DNA from: Lawsonibacter sp900766145
Lineage (GTDB): Bacteria > Bacillota > Clostridia > Oscillospirales > Oscillospiraceae
Length of the DNA: 64,000 nucleotides
Assembly: GCF_030372275.1 (NCBI RefSeq)
Contig: NZ_JAUDDJ010000004.1
Direction: 5' to 3' (one strand)
A program made the position numbers and the translations under genes. A model generated the notes under the pieces. The model saw only the letters and a list, made by a program, of their open reading frames with translations, did no database searches and was not told the DNA's origin. Shown piece after piece: positions 45,012-53,972 of the stretch (positions within the stretch are counted from its first letter, which is position 1; each line of letters begins with the position of its first letter).

Positions 45012-45899
45012 ATGCATTTTTTCTATGATAACCGCCGGCTGCTGGCCGGTGTTCTCCTGAGCGCTGCGCTGCTGACTGGCTGCGCTCCCAAAGAAAGTTC
45101 ACAGGGCTCTGACCAGTCGTCGGCAGACGTCTCTACTTCGGAAAATAACGCCGGCGATAAGAGCCAGACGGACGGCTCCAGCGTGCCCGCCAATGGTTCT
45201 GCCTCCCTGCCGGAGGACGGTGACCAGCAGCCCCAGGCTGGCTATGACTTCTCCAAGCCCTGCCCGGAGAGTCCCGCGGTGGATAACAGCTATTTTGCCG
45301 ACGCCGCCTTTATCGGCGACTCCCGTACTGAGGGCCTGATGCTGTACAGCGGCATTGGCGAGGTGGATAAGTACACCTCCATCGGCATCTCCATCTTCAA
45401 GCTGGAGAGCAAGAAGGCCATTACCATCGACGGCGTGGATTACACCCTGGTGGAGGCTCTGGCTCAGAAGCAGTACAACAAGGTCTATATCTGCCTGGGC
45501 GTCAACGAGCTGGGCTACTTCAACGATCAGGGCTTTTATGACTCCTACTGTAAGGTCATCGATGACATTCGGGCCAGCCAGCCCAACGCGGTCATCTATA
45601 TCCAGAACCTGATTCCCCTCAACGAGGACACCATTGCCGCCCGGGGCGGGTCGGAGTATTTGACCAATGAGCACCTGCGGGTTTATAATGAACTGACCCA
45701 GCAGGTGGCGCAGGAGAAGCAGGTTGTCTATCTGGATCTGTATTCGGCCTTTGTGGGTGAGGACGGACAGCTGCCCGCGGATGCCAGCACGGACGGCGTG
45801 CACCTGAGCGGTACCTATTACAAGGCCTGGCTGGAGTACTTAAAGACACATACCGTCTCTTATGAGACGCTGTACCCAGAAGGAGGAGCAGCACAATGA
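45012..45899 (+). CDS. SGNH/GDSL-type lipoprotein hydrolase
   Basis: 295 aa. The lipobox LLTGC is followed by a Ser/Asp-rich linker (about 25-75). The SGNH domain starts with AAFIGDSRTEGLM (catalytic Ser), contains the CLGVNELGY block with the conserved Asn, and ends with DGVHLSGTYY (Asp and His). Such proteins act as surface esterases, often on acylated polymers. It overlaps the DUF4358 lipoprotein gene by 4 nt (ATGA), a pairing common in Clostridia. Substrate unknown. Confidence 0.82.
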   Translation: MHFFYDNRRLLAGVLLSAALLTGCAPKESSQGSDQSSADVSTSENNAGDKSQTDGSSVPANGSASLPEDGDQQPQAGYDFSKPCPESPAVDNSYFADAAFIGDSRTEGLMLYSGIGEVDKYTSIGISIFKLESKKAITIDGVDYTLVEALAQKQYNKVYICLGVNELGYFNDQGFYDSYCKVIDDIRASQPNAVIYIQNLIPLNEDTIAARGGSEYLTNEHLRVYNELTQQVAQEKQVVYLDLYSAFVGEDGQLPADASTDGVHLSGTYYKAWLEYLKTHTVSYETLYPEGGAAQ

Positions 45900-46363
45900 A
45901 AAAGATCTTGGGCGTGGTAATTGCCTTGGTATGTCTCATCTCGTTGGTATCCTGCGGCGGCAAGCAGACTGCGGCCGCTTACACCAAGGAGCAGGCCCAG
46001 AAGATTTTGGACTCGGATGTATTCAGCGAGCAGCTGGAGGACCTGGATCTGGACACGGCCTGGTCCCTGTACCAGCTGGCAGGAACCGGACTGAGCCGGG
46101 ATCAGCTTACCGATGGAGTGGTTCACCGCTCTTCCGGAGGGACCTGTGAGGAGCTGGCCCTGCTGATTTTCCAGGACGAGGAGGCTGCCAAGAGCGCCAA
46201 GACGGCTCTGGAGACCTACCTCCAGAATCAGATCAAGGACAATGAGGACTACCGTCCCGCAGAGGTTCCCAAGCTGGAGGACGCCTTCCTGCAGCAGGCG
46301 GACAACACGGTGCTTATGGTAGTATCCACTGATACCCAGGGGGTCAAGGACCTGCTGGGCTGA
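45896..46363 (+). CDS. DUF4358 lipoprotein
   Basis: 155 aa. The lipobox LVSCGG is followed by a compact alpha/beta domain with GGTCEELALLIFQDEEAAKSAKTALETYL, the DUF4358 signature. It is translationally coupled to the SGNH lipoprotein gene. Its role is unknown; coupling suggests it works with the esterase on the cell surface. Confidence 0.82.
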   Translation: MKKILGVVIALVCLISLVSCGGKQTAAAYTKEQAQKILDSDVFSEQLEDLDLDTAWSLYQLAGTGLSRDQLTDGVVHRSSGGTCEELALLIFQDEEAAKSAKTALETYLQNQIKDNEDYRPAEVPKLEDAFLQQADNTVLMVVSTDTQGVKDLLG

Positions 46364-46376
46364 TAGAGAAGATGAA

Positions 46377-46410
46377 ACGGGGAGACCGCCTCAGCGGTCT
46401 CCCCGTTTTT
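46377..46410 (+). terminator. Terminator after DUF4358 gene
   Basis: ACGGGGAGACCGC / GCGGTCTCCCCGT stem with a 4-nt loop and five T. Confidence 0.9.
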
Positions 46411-46526
46411 CATGTGAGGAAATCTTTTGCTGCCCTATATGAGGATGACAGGATTTACAGCTTGATGAAAAATGAAAAATCCAGTACAATTTCAGAGTAA
46501 AACCCGATAAAAAGGAGTAAAATATC

Positions 46527-47330
46527 ATGAAATTGAACTGGAAGCAGGGTGTGGCCGGAATCTTGGCCGCCCTTGCTCTGATGCCTGGCGCACAGGCAGC
46601 CGGGGGCAGTGTAAAGCTCAATGGCACCACCTTGAGCGCCCAGGAGGCCTGGATTGAAAACGGGACCAGCTACATCACCCTGGCCGCCTTCGCCCGGGAG
46701 ACGGGCCGTACGCTGCGCTGGGACGGCAAACAGGCCATCCTGGAGGGAAGTGGTCTGGAGCTGACAGCAGCTCCGGGCGCTATCTACATCCTCTCCAATG
46801 ACCGCGGACTGTATGTGGCTGAGGGCGTGCGGGTGGTGGAGGGGCGCACGGTCCTCTCTCTGAGGCTGCTCTCCCAGGCCACGAGCGGCGCTCTGAGCTG
46901 GGACGCTGCCAACGGCACCGCCCACCTGGACACCCGGGGGACCGTCCCAGCCCAGGCGGATTACAATGAGGAGGACCTATATTGGATGTCCCGGATCATC
47001 TCGGCGGAGAGCCGGGGAGAGCCCCTGCTGGGGCAGATTGCCGTGGGCAACGTGGTACTTAACCGGGTGGCGGACAAACAGTTCCCCAACACGGTAAAAG
47101 AGGTCATTTTTGATGACAAATACGCCATTCAGTTTGAGCCGGTGGAAAACGGCACGGTCTATAACGAGCCCACCGCCTCGGCGGTGCTGGCGGCCAAGAT
47201 CAGCCTGGAGGGGGCCGACGTCATCGGCCGGGCGCTGTACTTCTACGCGCCCAAGCTCTCTCCGGTCAACTGGATCAACCAGAACCGGCCCTTCTATATG
47301 ACCATCGGCTGCCACGATTTTCACCTATAA
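46527..47330 (+). CDS. Secreted SleB/CwlJ-type cell wall hydrolase
   Basis: 267 aa. A signal peptide ends about residue 24 (AQAA). A copper-amine-oxidase-N-like domain (VKLNGTTLSAQEAWIENGTSYITLAAFARE) covers about 27-130. A Hydrolase_2 (SleB/CwlJ) domain starts at IISAESRGEPLLGQIAVGNVVLNRV, with the catalytic Glu in SAESRGE. Such enzymes are lytic transglycosylases of spore cortex or wall. AAGGAG lies 8 nt before the ATG. It is transcribed alone. Confidence 0.88.
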   Translation: MKLNWKQGVAGILAALALMPGAQAAGGSVKLNGTTLSAQEAWIENGTSYITLAAFARETGRTLRWDGKQAILEGSGLELTAAPGAIYILSNDRGLYVAEGVRVVEGRTVLSLRLLSQATSGALSWDAANGTAHLDTRGTVPAQADYNEEDLYWMSRIISAESRGEPLLGQIAVGNVVLNRVADKQFPNTVKEVIFDDKYAIQFEPVENGTVYNEPTASAVLAAKISLEGADVIGRALYFYAPKLSPVNWINQNRPFYMTIGCHDFHL

Positions 47331-47331
47331 A

Positions 47332-47367
47332 AAATGGGTGCATACCTCAGGTATGCACCCATTTTTT
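47332..47367. terminator. Shared terminator of wall hydrolase and obg
   Basis: AAATGGGTGCATACCT / AGGTATGCACCCATTT perfect 16-bp stem with T-runs on both strands. Confidence 0.92.
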
Positions 47368-48647
47368 TACCGCTGATATTCAAATTCCAGATCGTACATG
47401 GAGACAATGTCTCCATCCTGGATACCCATGGCCTCCAGCTTGTCAAACAGGCCGGACTGGCGCAGGTTCTTGTCAAACCAGTTGCGAGACTCGTAGTCGG
47501 AGAAGTTGACGTTGGAGATGAGCCGCTGCAGCCAGGGCCCCTCCACCACCCAGGTGTCGTCGAACTTTTCGATGGAGACCTCGCCGCTGGTGTCCACTTC
47601 GGGGGGACGCTCCACATAGGTGGGCTCGTACACGGCCACGGGGGGCAGATGCTGCAGCTCCTCCGCGGCTTTCTTGACCAGCTCCCGGGTGCCCATGTGG
47701 GCGGCAGCGGAGATCTCAAAGAGCTCCAGGCCCTTGGCCTGGACATGCTCCCGCAGGCGCTCCAGCAGCTCCGGGTCCTGCATGATGTCCACCTTGTTGG
47801 CGGCCACGATCATCTTCCGGGAGGCCAGAGTGGGGGAGTACTCGGCCAGTTCCGCGTTAATGGCCTCAAAGTCCTCCACCGGGTCCCGGCCCTCGCTGCC
47901 CGACACGTCCACCACATGGATGAGCAGGCGGCAGCGGTCGATGTGGCGCAGGAAATCGTGGCCCAGGCCGGCGCCCTGTGCGGCGCCCTCAATAATGCCG
48001 GGGATGTCGGCCATGACAAAGGAGACCCCTTCCTCCACGTAGACCACGCCAAGATTGGGGAAGAGGGTGGTGAAGTGGTAGTTGGCGATCTTGGGCTGGG
48101 CTCGGCTGACCACGCTGAGCAGGGTGGACTTGCCCACGTTGGGGAAGCCGACCAGACCCACGTCGGCCAGCAGCTTCAGCTCCAGGATCACGTCCCGGGT
48201 CTGGCCGGGCAGGCCCGCCTTGGCAAAGCGGGGAACCTGGCGGGTGGGAGTGGCAAAGTGCTGGTTGCCCCAGCCGCCCCGGCCGCCCTTACACAGGACG
48301 AAGGACTGGGTCTGGGACATGTCACAGATGATCTCCTTGGTCTCCGCATCCCGGATGATGGTGCCCCGGGGGACGCGAAGGGTGAGATCGGCGCCGTTGC
48401 GGCCGGTGCAGCGCTTGCCGCCGCCGTCCATGCCATTGGGGGCCACATACTTGCGCTTGTAGCGGAAGTCCATTAGGGTGGACATGTTGTCGTCGATGAC
48501 CACCACCACGTTGCCGCCCTGACCGCCGTCGCCTCCGTCGGGGCCGCCGGCGGCCACATATTTCTCCCGGTGGAAGGAGACCACGCCGTTGCCGCCGTTG
48601 CCGGAACGGACGGTGATGCGGGCGGTATCTACAAAGGGTGCTGCCAT
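47367..48647 (-). CDS. obg: GTPase Obg
   Basis: 426 aa. The Gly-rich Obg fold (SGNGGNGVVSFHREKYV...) comes first, then the G domain with G1 GFPNVGKST, G3 DIPGIIEG and NKVD, then a C-terminal OCT domain (VSIEKFDDTWVVEGPW). It assists 50S ribosome assembly and the stringent response. AAGGAGGTG 8 nt upstream fixes the ATG at 48647. It follows rplU-prp-rpmA on the same strand, the usual order. Confidence 0.95.
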   Translation of the reverse strand: MAAPFVDTARITVRSGNGGNGVVSFHREKYVAAGGPDGGDGGQGGNVVVVIDDNMSTLMDFRYKRKYVAPNGMDGGGKRCTGRNGADLTLRVPRGTIIRDAETKEIICDMSQTQSFVLCKGGRGGWGNQHFATPTRQVPRFAKAGLPGQTRDVILELKLLADVGLVGFPNVGKSTLLSVVSRAQPKIANYHFTTLFPNLGVVYVEEGVSFVMADIPGIIEGAAQGAGLGHDFLRHIDRCRLLIHVVDVSGSEGRDPVEDFEAINAELAEYSPTLASRKMIVAANKVDIMQDPELLERLREHVQAKGLELFEISAAAHMGTRELVKKAAEELQHLPPVAVYEPTYVERPPEVDTSGEVSIEKFDDTWVVEGPWLQRLISNVNFSDYESRNWFDKNLRQSGLFDKLEAMGIQDGDIVSMYDLEFEYQR

Positions 48648-48706
48648 ACAAAGCACCTCCTTTTCTGATGTAGCTGTGGAACTAGTATGCCCTCAGCTCA
48701 AAAAAC

Positions 48707-48735
48707 AAGCCGCAAACGAGACTCGTTTGCGGCTT
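48707..48735 (-). terminator. Terminator after rpmA
   Basis: AAGCCGCAAACGA / TCGTTTGCGGCTT stem, followed on the minus strand by TGTTTTTTG. Confidence 0.85.
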
Positions 48736-48748
48736 TGGTTCAGTAAAA

Positions 48749-49033
48749 TTACTGAGCGATCTCCACGATGGAAACCTGCTTACGATCCTTGCCCAGGCGC
48801 TCGAACTTCACCTTGCCGGACTTCAGAGCAAACAGGGTGTCGTCGCTGCCCTTGCCCACGTTCACACCGGGGTGGATGTGGGTGCCGCGCTGACGGACCA
48901 GGATGTTGCCGGCCAGAACGAACTGACCGTCGCCACGCTTCACGCCCAGACGCTTAGCCTGGGAGTCGCGGCCGTTACGGGTGGAGCCAACGCCCTTCTT
49001 GTGGGCGAAGAACTGCAAACCGATATTCAGCAT
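48749..49033 (-). CDS. rpmA: Ribosomal protein L27 with cleavable N-terminus
   Basis: 94-aa 50S protein near the peptidyl-transferase centre. The N-terminus MLNIGLQFFAHKKG contains the LQFFA/HKKG site cut by the Prp protease in Firmicutes. The rest (GSTRNGRDSQAKRLGVK, GTHIHPG) is canonical. It lies 3 nt downstream of prp. Confidence 0.97.
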   Translation of the reverse strand: MLNIGLQFFAHKKGVGSTRNGRDSQAKRLGVKRGDGQFVLAGNILVRQRGTHIHPGVNVGKGSDDTLFALKSGKVKFERLGKDRKQVSIVEIAQ

Positions 49034-49036
49034 AAG

Positions 49037-49366
49037 TTACACCTCCAAGACGGTAATATGGTCGGGATATTCCTCGGCCAAGGCCACAAAGTGTACCATG
49101 AGGGCGGTCAGAAGGGTCTGACAGGTGCTCTCATTGGCCTCACTCAGGCCGCCGGGAAGCTTTAATTGAATGGACGCGTCTTTCTGCCGCACCTTGACCG
49201 AGGCTTCCAGCCCCAGCACGTCGTTGACGGTGCACTCCACCAGGCGTACTGCACTGGTGATGGCGGCACAGACGATGTCCTCTCCCTCCGGGGCAAAGCC
49301 GCTGTGTCCCTGGACAGTAAATCCAGTGATGCGCTCGCCCGCGGTATGGAATGTTACGGTAGTCAT
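49037..49366 (-). CDS. prp: Ribosomal-processing cysteine protease Prp
   Basis: 109 aa. The catalytic His is in GHSGFAPEGEDIVCAAIT and the Cys follows in the same motif. It trims the N-terminus of L27, required for an active ribosome. The gene sits between rplU and rpmA, as in most Firmicutes. Spacing to both neighbours is 3 nt. Confidence 0.94.
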   Translation of the reverse strand: MTTVTFHTAGERITGFTVQGHSGFAPEGEDIVCAAITSAVRLVECTVNDVLGLEASVKVRQKDASIQLKLPGGLSEANESTCQTLLTALMVHFVALAEEYPDHITVLEV

Positions 49367-49369
49367 AAA

Positions 49370-49681
49370 TCAGGCGTTGATGGCGCTGATCTGCACCTTG
49401 GTGTAGGGCTGACGGTGACCCTGACGCTTGCGGTAACCCTTCTTGGGGTTGTACTTGAAGACGCGGATCTTCTTGCCCTTGCCGTTCTTCACCACGGTGG
49501 CAACCACGGAAGCGCCCTCCACGGTGGGAGCGCCGAAGGTAGCCTTGTCCTCGTTCAGAATAGCCAGAACCTGATCGAAGGTGATCTCGGCGCCAGCCTC
49601 GGCCTCCAGCTTCTCGATGAACAGGGTGTCACCCTGAGCCACCTTATACTGCTTGCCGCCGGTTACGATAATAGCCTGCAT
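49370..49681 (-). CDS. rplU: Ribosomal protein L21
   Basis: 103-aa 50S protein. MQAIIVTGGKQYKVAQGD at the start and KGYRKRQGHRQPYTKV at the end are the L21 signatures. AAGGAG 8 nt before the ATG at 49681 is used; the in-frame ATG at 49690 is too close to it. It is the first gene of the rplU-prp-rpmA-obg group. Confidence 0.96.
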   Translation of the reverse strand: MQAIIVTGGKQYKVAQGDTLFIEKLEAEAGAEITFDQVLAILNEDKATFGAPTVEGASVVATVVKNGKGKKIRVFKYNPKKGYRKRQGHRQPYTKVQISAINA

Positions 49682-49690
49682 GAAATTCAA

Positions 49691-49792
49691 CTCCTTTATT
49701 ACGGGCTCGCTCTCCTAGGCATGGGTCAGACCCATTTGAAGACCTACTCAAAGCGGCTCTAAAATTATATCAGTGGGACCATATGGTGTCAA
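49691..49792 (-). promoter_or_regulatory. rplU promoter and possible L21 leader
   Basis: -35 TTGACA (49787-49792), 17-bp spacer, -10 TATAAT (49764-49769). The 60-nt leader contains an AAATGGGTCTGACCCAT hairpin and flanking complementary segments, compatible with the Firmicutes L21 leader autoregulatory motif. That identification is tentative. Confidence 0.65.
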
Positions 49793-49806
49793 GAGTTTTT
49801 CTACAA

Positions 49807-50724
49807 TTATTTTTCCTGTAAATCACAGAATTTACAGGGCTCATCTACGGTCACCAGGTACTTTTCCAACAAAGTCACCGGGTGGTAGGACAGCTTGCTC
49901 TTGCGCAGGCCCAGATCGCCGGCGTCGTCCTCCCGGTTGATAAAGTGGACGCCCTCCTGGGCAAACTGCTGGGCAAACTGGGCCACCAGCATCTGGTAGC
50001 AGCCCTGGTAGTCCCGGTCCGCTTTTTCGATGTGGGTAAACAGGGTGTCACCCACGATCTCTCCCAGAGAGAAGCCTACGATCTCCCCCTCCACCAGCAG
50101 CATGCCGCCCAGCATGTCGTAGGTGGCGTAGTTTGCCAGGACCTCACGGGTCTTGGCCAGATCCTCGTGGAAGGAGGCAGATGGCTTGTCTACCCCGGCG
50201 GCGTAGCGGTCCAGGAACGCTCCCACCTGGGGCAGATCCTCCTGGGTTATGACCCGGAAGGACCAGTTCCCGTAGGTCTTTAGAAATTTGTTGACGTGGT
50301 TGCGCTGCCCGCTGAGCTTTTTGCCCCGGAAAAATTGGAGATCCTCTGCCCGATACAGGTAGTCATAGGCGTCCCGGGTGGGAATGGCCGCCGAGTTGGG
50401 GAAGGCGGTCTGCAGACGGTCCAGTTCATCCTTGGGGACGGGATAGAAGGAGATGGGCATATCCCGCCGGCAGCAGTAGCCGGCGATCTGACGGTAGTGT
50501 TCCGGCCGGCCGCCTCCCAAGGGGAGGGTGAAGGTGGGACCCAGGCCGGGGTAATCTACTTTAAAGTACAGGGAACCGTCATAGATGGCCCATTCTGTGT
50601 GGTACATGTCCCGCCACATAAACACAGTGCCGGGAGTGGTGTCGCAGATGCGGCTGCCGCTGTAAGCGAAAAAGTCCCGCAGCTTAGGCAGATCTTCCAG
50701 TTGCAGGGGGTGAAATTCCAGCAT
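49807..50724 (-). CDS. DUF2156 / acyl-phosphatidylglycerol lysyltransferase-like protein
   Basis: 305 aa, GNAT-like double fold of the DUF2156 type. FHPLQLEDLPKLRDFFAYSG opens it, and the KLSGQRNHVNKFLKTYGNW block with the LVEGEIVGFSLGEIVGDTLFTHIEKAD strand is characteristic. Relatives modify phosphatidylglycerol or act on cytoplasmic acceptors, but there is no transmembrane part here. It precedes the phosphoesterase gene by 12 nt on the same strand. Substrate unknown. Confidence 0.78.
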   Translation of the reverse strand: MLEFHPLQLEDLPKLRDFFAYSGSRICDTTPGTVFMWRDMYHTEWAIYDGSLYFKVDYPGLGPTFTLPLGGGRPEHYRQIAGYCCRRDMPISFYPVPKDELDRLQTAFPNSAAIPTRDAYDYLYRAEDLQFFRGKKLSGQRNHVNKFLKTYGNWSFRVITQEDLPQVGAFLDRYAAGVDKPSASFHEDLAKTREVLANYATYDMLGGMLLVEGEIVGFSLGEIVGDTLFTHIEKADRDYQGCYQMLVAQFAQQFAQEGVHFINREDDAGDLGLRKSKLSYHPVTLLEKYLVTVDEPCKFCDLQEK

Positions 50725-50736
50725 AAATTCAAGTCC

Positions 50737-51849
50737 TCATTGAGTTTTTCCTAGTTTGTCCGCCAGACGGCCGAAATACCAGCCGGTGACGCCGTTTTTT
50801 TTCATCAGATAGCCCCGGCTGGTCCTAGCCACCAGGGAGAGAGAATCGCCTGGGGTTACAGGCAGATGGTAGTCGGTGGAGTCTTCGCACCACAGCCGGT
50901 CTCCGGTATGGCGCAGGTAGGAGTTGAGAATATCCAGCTCCCGCCCGGTCTCCAGATGGCGGCAGCGGGAGAATTCCTCGCCCGCCTCCAAAAGCTCCAG
51001 ATCGGAGCGGCCCCAGCGGATGTTGATGGAGTCCTGGGAGGGCTCCTGGGCGTCCAGGGCAGTGTAGACCGGCAGACCGTCCCAGGCCTGCCAAGTGAAG
51101 TCCTTCGAGTCCTCCGTAGGCAGAATCAGGGCATTGAGCTGTCCATCGATTTTCAGCACACACCCACCGTCGATGGAAATGATCTTCCGGTCCCAGTCGA
51201 AGATGGGGGCGGCGCTGGGGATGTGCTCATGGTAGAGGGTGACCGGCCAGTGGCCCACAATGACGTATTTCTCGAAGGAGTGTCCCTGCCCCCGGAAATC
51301 GTCGTTTTTCATGCACCGCCAGCGGTTGAACTGCTCCATATGTTCCAGAGAGGGCACGCCGCCGTGGACGAATACCAGATGCTCCGTCTCCAAAATGGTG
51401 GGCAGCTTGGACAGCCACGCACGAACCTGGGGAAAGGCCGCGCGCAGCGTTTCACGCAGCCGGGGCAGGTCGGTGGGGTCGCCCTCATAGCCAGCCTCCC
51501 GGGCCATCTGAAAGATGCAGCTCTCCGGGTGCTGGGGAAGATAGCGGGCGAAAAAGCTCTCGTCCAGGGAGTCAGTCTCAAAGAAATTGAGCACCAGACC
51601 GTCGCAGTTTCCACACAGGGGATAGACCGTGTGGGTCTTGCAAAGCTGCACAATATAGCGCAGCAGCCCCAGACTGTCCGGCCCCTTTTCCAGCATGTCT
51701 CCGACCAGAACAAGAATATCTTCGGGGGAGAAGGATACCTTCTCCAGCAGGTGCTGGAGAAAGGGCAGGTTGCCGTGGATATCGCTGACGGCCAGGATGC
51801 GTCGTCCGGGGGCAAACTCCGGATGGATAACGATGGCATTTTGTGACAC
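50737..51849 (-). CDS. Calcineurin-like metallophosphoesterase
   Basis: 370 aa. All metal motifs of PPP-type phosphatases are visible: SDIHGN, GDMLEKG, GNCD, VFVHGG and a later GHWP. The C-terminal ~100 residues are an additional domain resembling an SH3-like barrel. The GTG at 51849, six nt after GGGGGAAG, is a better start than the TTG at 51870. It may be a serine/threonine or dinucleotide phosphatase; the substrate is not known. Confidence 0.82.
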   Translation of the reverse strand: MSQNAIVIHPEFAPGRRILAVSDIHGNLPFLQHLLEKVSFSPEDILVLVGDMLEKGPDSLGLLRYIVQLCKTHTVYPLCGNCDGLVLNFFETDSLDESFFARYLPQHPESCIFQMAREAGYEGDPTDLPRLRETLRAAFPQVRAWLSKLPTILETEHLVFVHGGVPSLEHMEQFNRWRCMKNDDFRGQGHSFEKYVIVGHWPVTLYHEHIPSAAPIFDWDRKIISIDGGCVLKIDGQLNALILPTEDSKDFTWQAWDGLPVYTALDAQEPSQDSINIRWGRSDLELLEAGEEFSRCRHLETGRELDILNSYLRHTGDRLWCEDSTDYHLPVTPGDSLSLVARTSRGYLMKKNGVTGWYFGRLADKLGKTQ

Positions 51850-51891
51850 GGATACTTCCCCCGTTCCCAAACATGGTTTGATAAGTGGATT

Positions 51892-52836
51892 TTATGCCAA
51901 AACGGCCTCCAGTGCAACCCAGCCGTTCTTTTCCCGCTTGCGGGTGACCTTCAGACCGTTCTGAGCCAGAGCGGCCTCCACCTCGTGGGCGCGGGTGTCG
52001 ATGATGCCAGAGCACAGGAAGATCCCGTCGTCCGTGAGCAGGTTAGGCACCTGGGCGGACAGGGGGATGATGACGTCGGCCACAATGTTGGCCAGCACCA
52101 GCGGATAGCGCTGCTGGGCGATCTCAGCGGCCAGGGCGGCGTCGGTGAGCACATCTCCGGCCCGGACGGTGTAGCGGTCCTTGCCGATGCCGTTGAGGGC
52201 GGCGTTCTCATAGGCCACATCCACCGCTTTGGGGTCGATGTCTACCGCCAGGGCGTGGCTGGCTCCCAGTACCAGAGCGGCGATGGACAAAATGCCGCTG
52301 CCGCAGCCCAGATCCAGCACGGAGTCTCCAGCTTTGGTGTGGGCCTCTACCCCCTCCAGACACAGCTGGGTAGAGGCGTGAGAGCCGGTACCGAAGGTGA
52401 GACCGGGATTGAGGTAGAAGGGCACCCGGCCGTCGGGCACGGGATTCTCCTTCTCCCACTGGGGCACCACATACAGCCGCTCCCCGATGGAGAGAGGCTT
52501 GTAGTACTTCTGCCAGCTGTAGGCCCAGTCGTTGTCATTCAGAGAGGTTACGGTGTATTCACAGTCCAGCCCATGGGTGTACTGGGCCAGCTGAGCACGG
52601 CCGTCTGCGTCGTCGGTGACGTAGAACTTGACCCGGGTGACGCCCTTCATCCGGTCCAGCAGCTCCTGGTCTACATAGTCCCAGTACTGCCGGTTCTGCT
52701 CTAAAAACTGCTGGAACTCCGCCTCGTCCTCAATGACCAATCCGGCCATACCGGCGGCGGTGAGTTTCGCGGTCACCTCGTCCAGCCGGTCCGGCGTGGT
52801 GTTGATGGCGATCTCCAGCCACTTTGTGTCTGCCAT
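51892..52836 (-). CDS. prmA: Ribosomal protein L11 methyltransferase
   Basis: 314 aa. The SAM-binding motif LDLGCGSGILSIAAL is near residue 178, with TFGTGSHASTQLC before it and NIVADVI after it, the classic PrmA pattern. It trimethylates lysines of L11. AGGAAAG lies upstream of the ATG. Length normal. Confidence 0.92.
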   Translation of the reverse strand: MADTKWLEIAINTTPDRLDEVTAKLTAAGMAGLVIEDEAEFQQFLEQNRQYWDYVDQELLDRMKGVTRVKFYVTDDADGRAQLAQYTHGLDCEYTVTSLNDNDWAYSWQKYYKPLSIGERLYVVPQWEKENPVPDGRVPFYLNPGLTFGTGSHASTQLCLEGVEAHTKAGDSVLDLGCGSGILSIAALVLGASHALAVDIDPKAVDVAYENAALNGIGKDRYTVRAGDVLTDAALAAEIAQQRYPLVLANIVADVIIPLSAQVPNLLTDDGIFLCSGIIDTRAHEVEAALAQNGLKVTRKREKNGWVALEAVLA

Positions 52837-52879
52837 GTGTTTCTTCCTTTCCTCCCAGGAGCTCTGCCCCTGGACCCCG

Positions 52880-53063
52880 CCCGCTTTTTATAAAAAGCGG
52901 GGCAAAAATTTTTGTGCGTGAAATTCCATTTCACGCTGTGTTTTTTATAGTGAAACGAGATGGGCGCAAGGTTTCCACCCACAGCCCTCTTTCAGGCAAG
53001 CGTAGAAGCAAAGCGAAGCTTTGCACAAGCTTTTTTGCCTACTTTTTTCACGAAAAAAGTAGG
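52880..53063. repeat. Three intergenic palindromes
   Basis: CCCGCTTTTT(at)AAAAAGCGGG at 52880-52901, GCAAAGCgaaGCTTTGC at 53008-53024 and CCTACTTTTTTC(ac)GAAAAAAGTAGG at 53038-53063. The last lies right after the degV stop and may terminate it. No gene is present in this stretch. Confidence 0.65.
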
Positions 53064-53936
53064 TCAGCGGACGGAGCCCAGATAGAAGAGAGCCAGGGTG
53101 CCGGGGCCGGAGTGGGCGCCGATGACCGGTCCCACGTAATTGATATGAATATCCTGGGTGCCAAAGCGCTCCCGGACCATGTCGGCCACCAGCTCGGCAT
53201 CCTTGCGGCAGTCGCCGTGGCTGATGAACACCGTCTTCTTCCCCTCTTCGGTCACGGTTTTCTCCATCTTATCCACCAGGGCCTTCAAAGAGGCGTGGCG
53301 GCCCCGGGCCTTGCCAATGTTAATGAGGTGACCCTCGTCATCCACATGGAGCACCGGCTTGATCTGGAGCATGGAGCCCACCACTGCAGTGGTGGCGGAG
53401 ATCCGTCCGCCCCGCTTGAGGAAGTGGAGATCATCCACCGTAAACTGGTGGCACAGGTGGAGCTTATTCTCTTCCACCCAGTCTCGGACCTCTTCAATGG
53501 ATGCCCCTTGATCCCGCTTCTGGGCGGCCAGCCATACCAGCAGGCCCTGGCCCATGGAGGCGCACAGAGTATCTACGGTGTAGATCTTCCGCTGGGGATA
53601 CTTCTCCTGCAATTCCTCCACGGCCAGGCGGGAGGAGTTGAAGGTGGTGGACAGCCCGGAGGAGAAGGCCAAAATCAGAACATCCTTGCCATCCTGAAGA
53701 TAGGGCTCCAGTGCATCAGAAAAGTCGTTGGGATTGAGGGCGGCCGTCGTAGCCAGCTCTCCGGCCCGCAGCATATCATAAAACAAAGCCGGGTCCATTT
53801 CCCGGTTGTCGGGATAGTTGCGATAGGTCTGTCCCTGAATGGTAAAGCGAAGAGGAAGGACCGGAACATGGATCGCCTGGGCCATCTCTTCGCTGAGGTC
53901 GGCGGAAGAGTCGGTGACCAAAATAAACTCAGACAT
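53064..53936 (-). CDS. DegV-family fatty-acid-binding protein
   Basis: 290 aa. ILVTDSSADLSEEMAQ at the start, the FSSGLSTTFNSSRLA phosphate/carboxylate motif and GPVIGAHSGPGTLALFYLG at the C-terminus are DegV (FakB-like) hallmarks. Such proteins bind fatty acids and present them to the FakA kinase. No fakA is adjacent. It follows the DUF1836 gene on the same strand by 36 nt. Confidence 0.9.
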   Translation of the reverse strand: MSEFILVTDSSADLSEEMAQAIHVPVLPLRFTIQGQTYRNYPDNREMDPALFYDMLRAGELATTAALNPNDFSDALEPYLQDGKDVLILAFSSGLSTTFNSSRLAVEELQEKYPQRKIYTVDTLCASMGQGLLVWLAAQKRDQGASIEEVRDWVEENKLHLCHQFTVDDLHFLKRGGRISATTAVVGSMLQIKPVLHVDDEGHLINIGKARGRHASLKALVDKMEKTVTEEGKKTVFISHGDCRKDAELVADMVRERFGTQDIHINYVGPVIGAHSGPGTLALFYLGSVR

Positions 53937-53972
53937 ATTGAAACCTCCTTACAGACGTGGTGGAACGTAATA

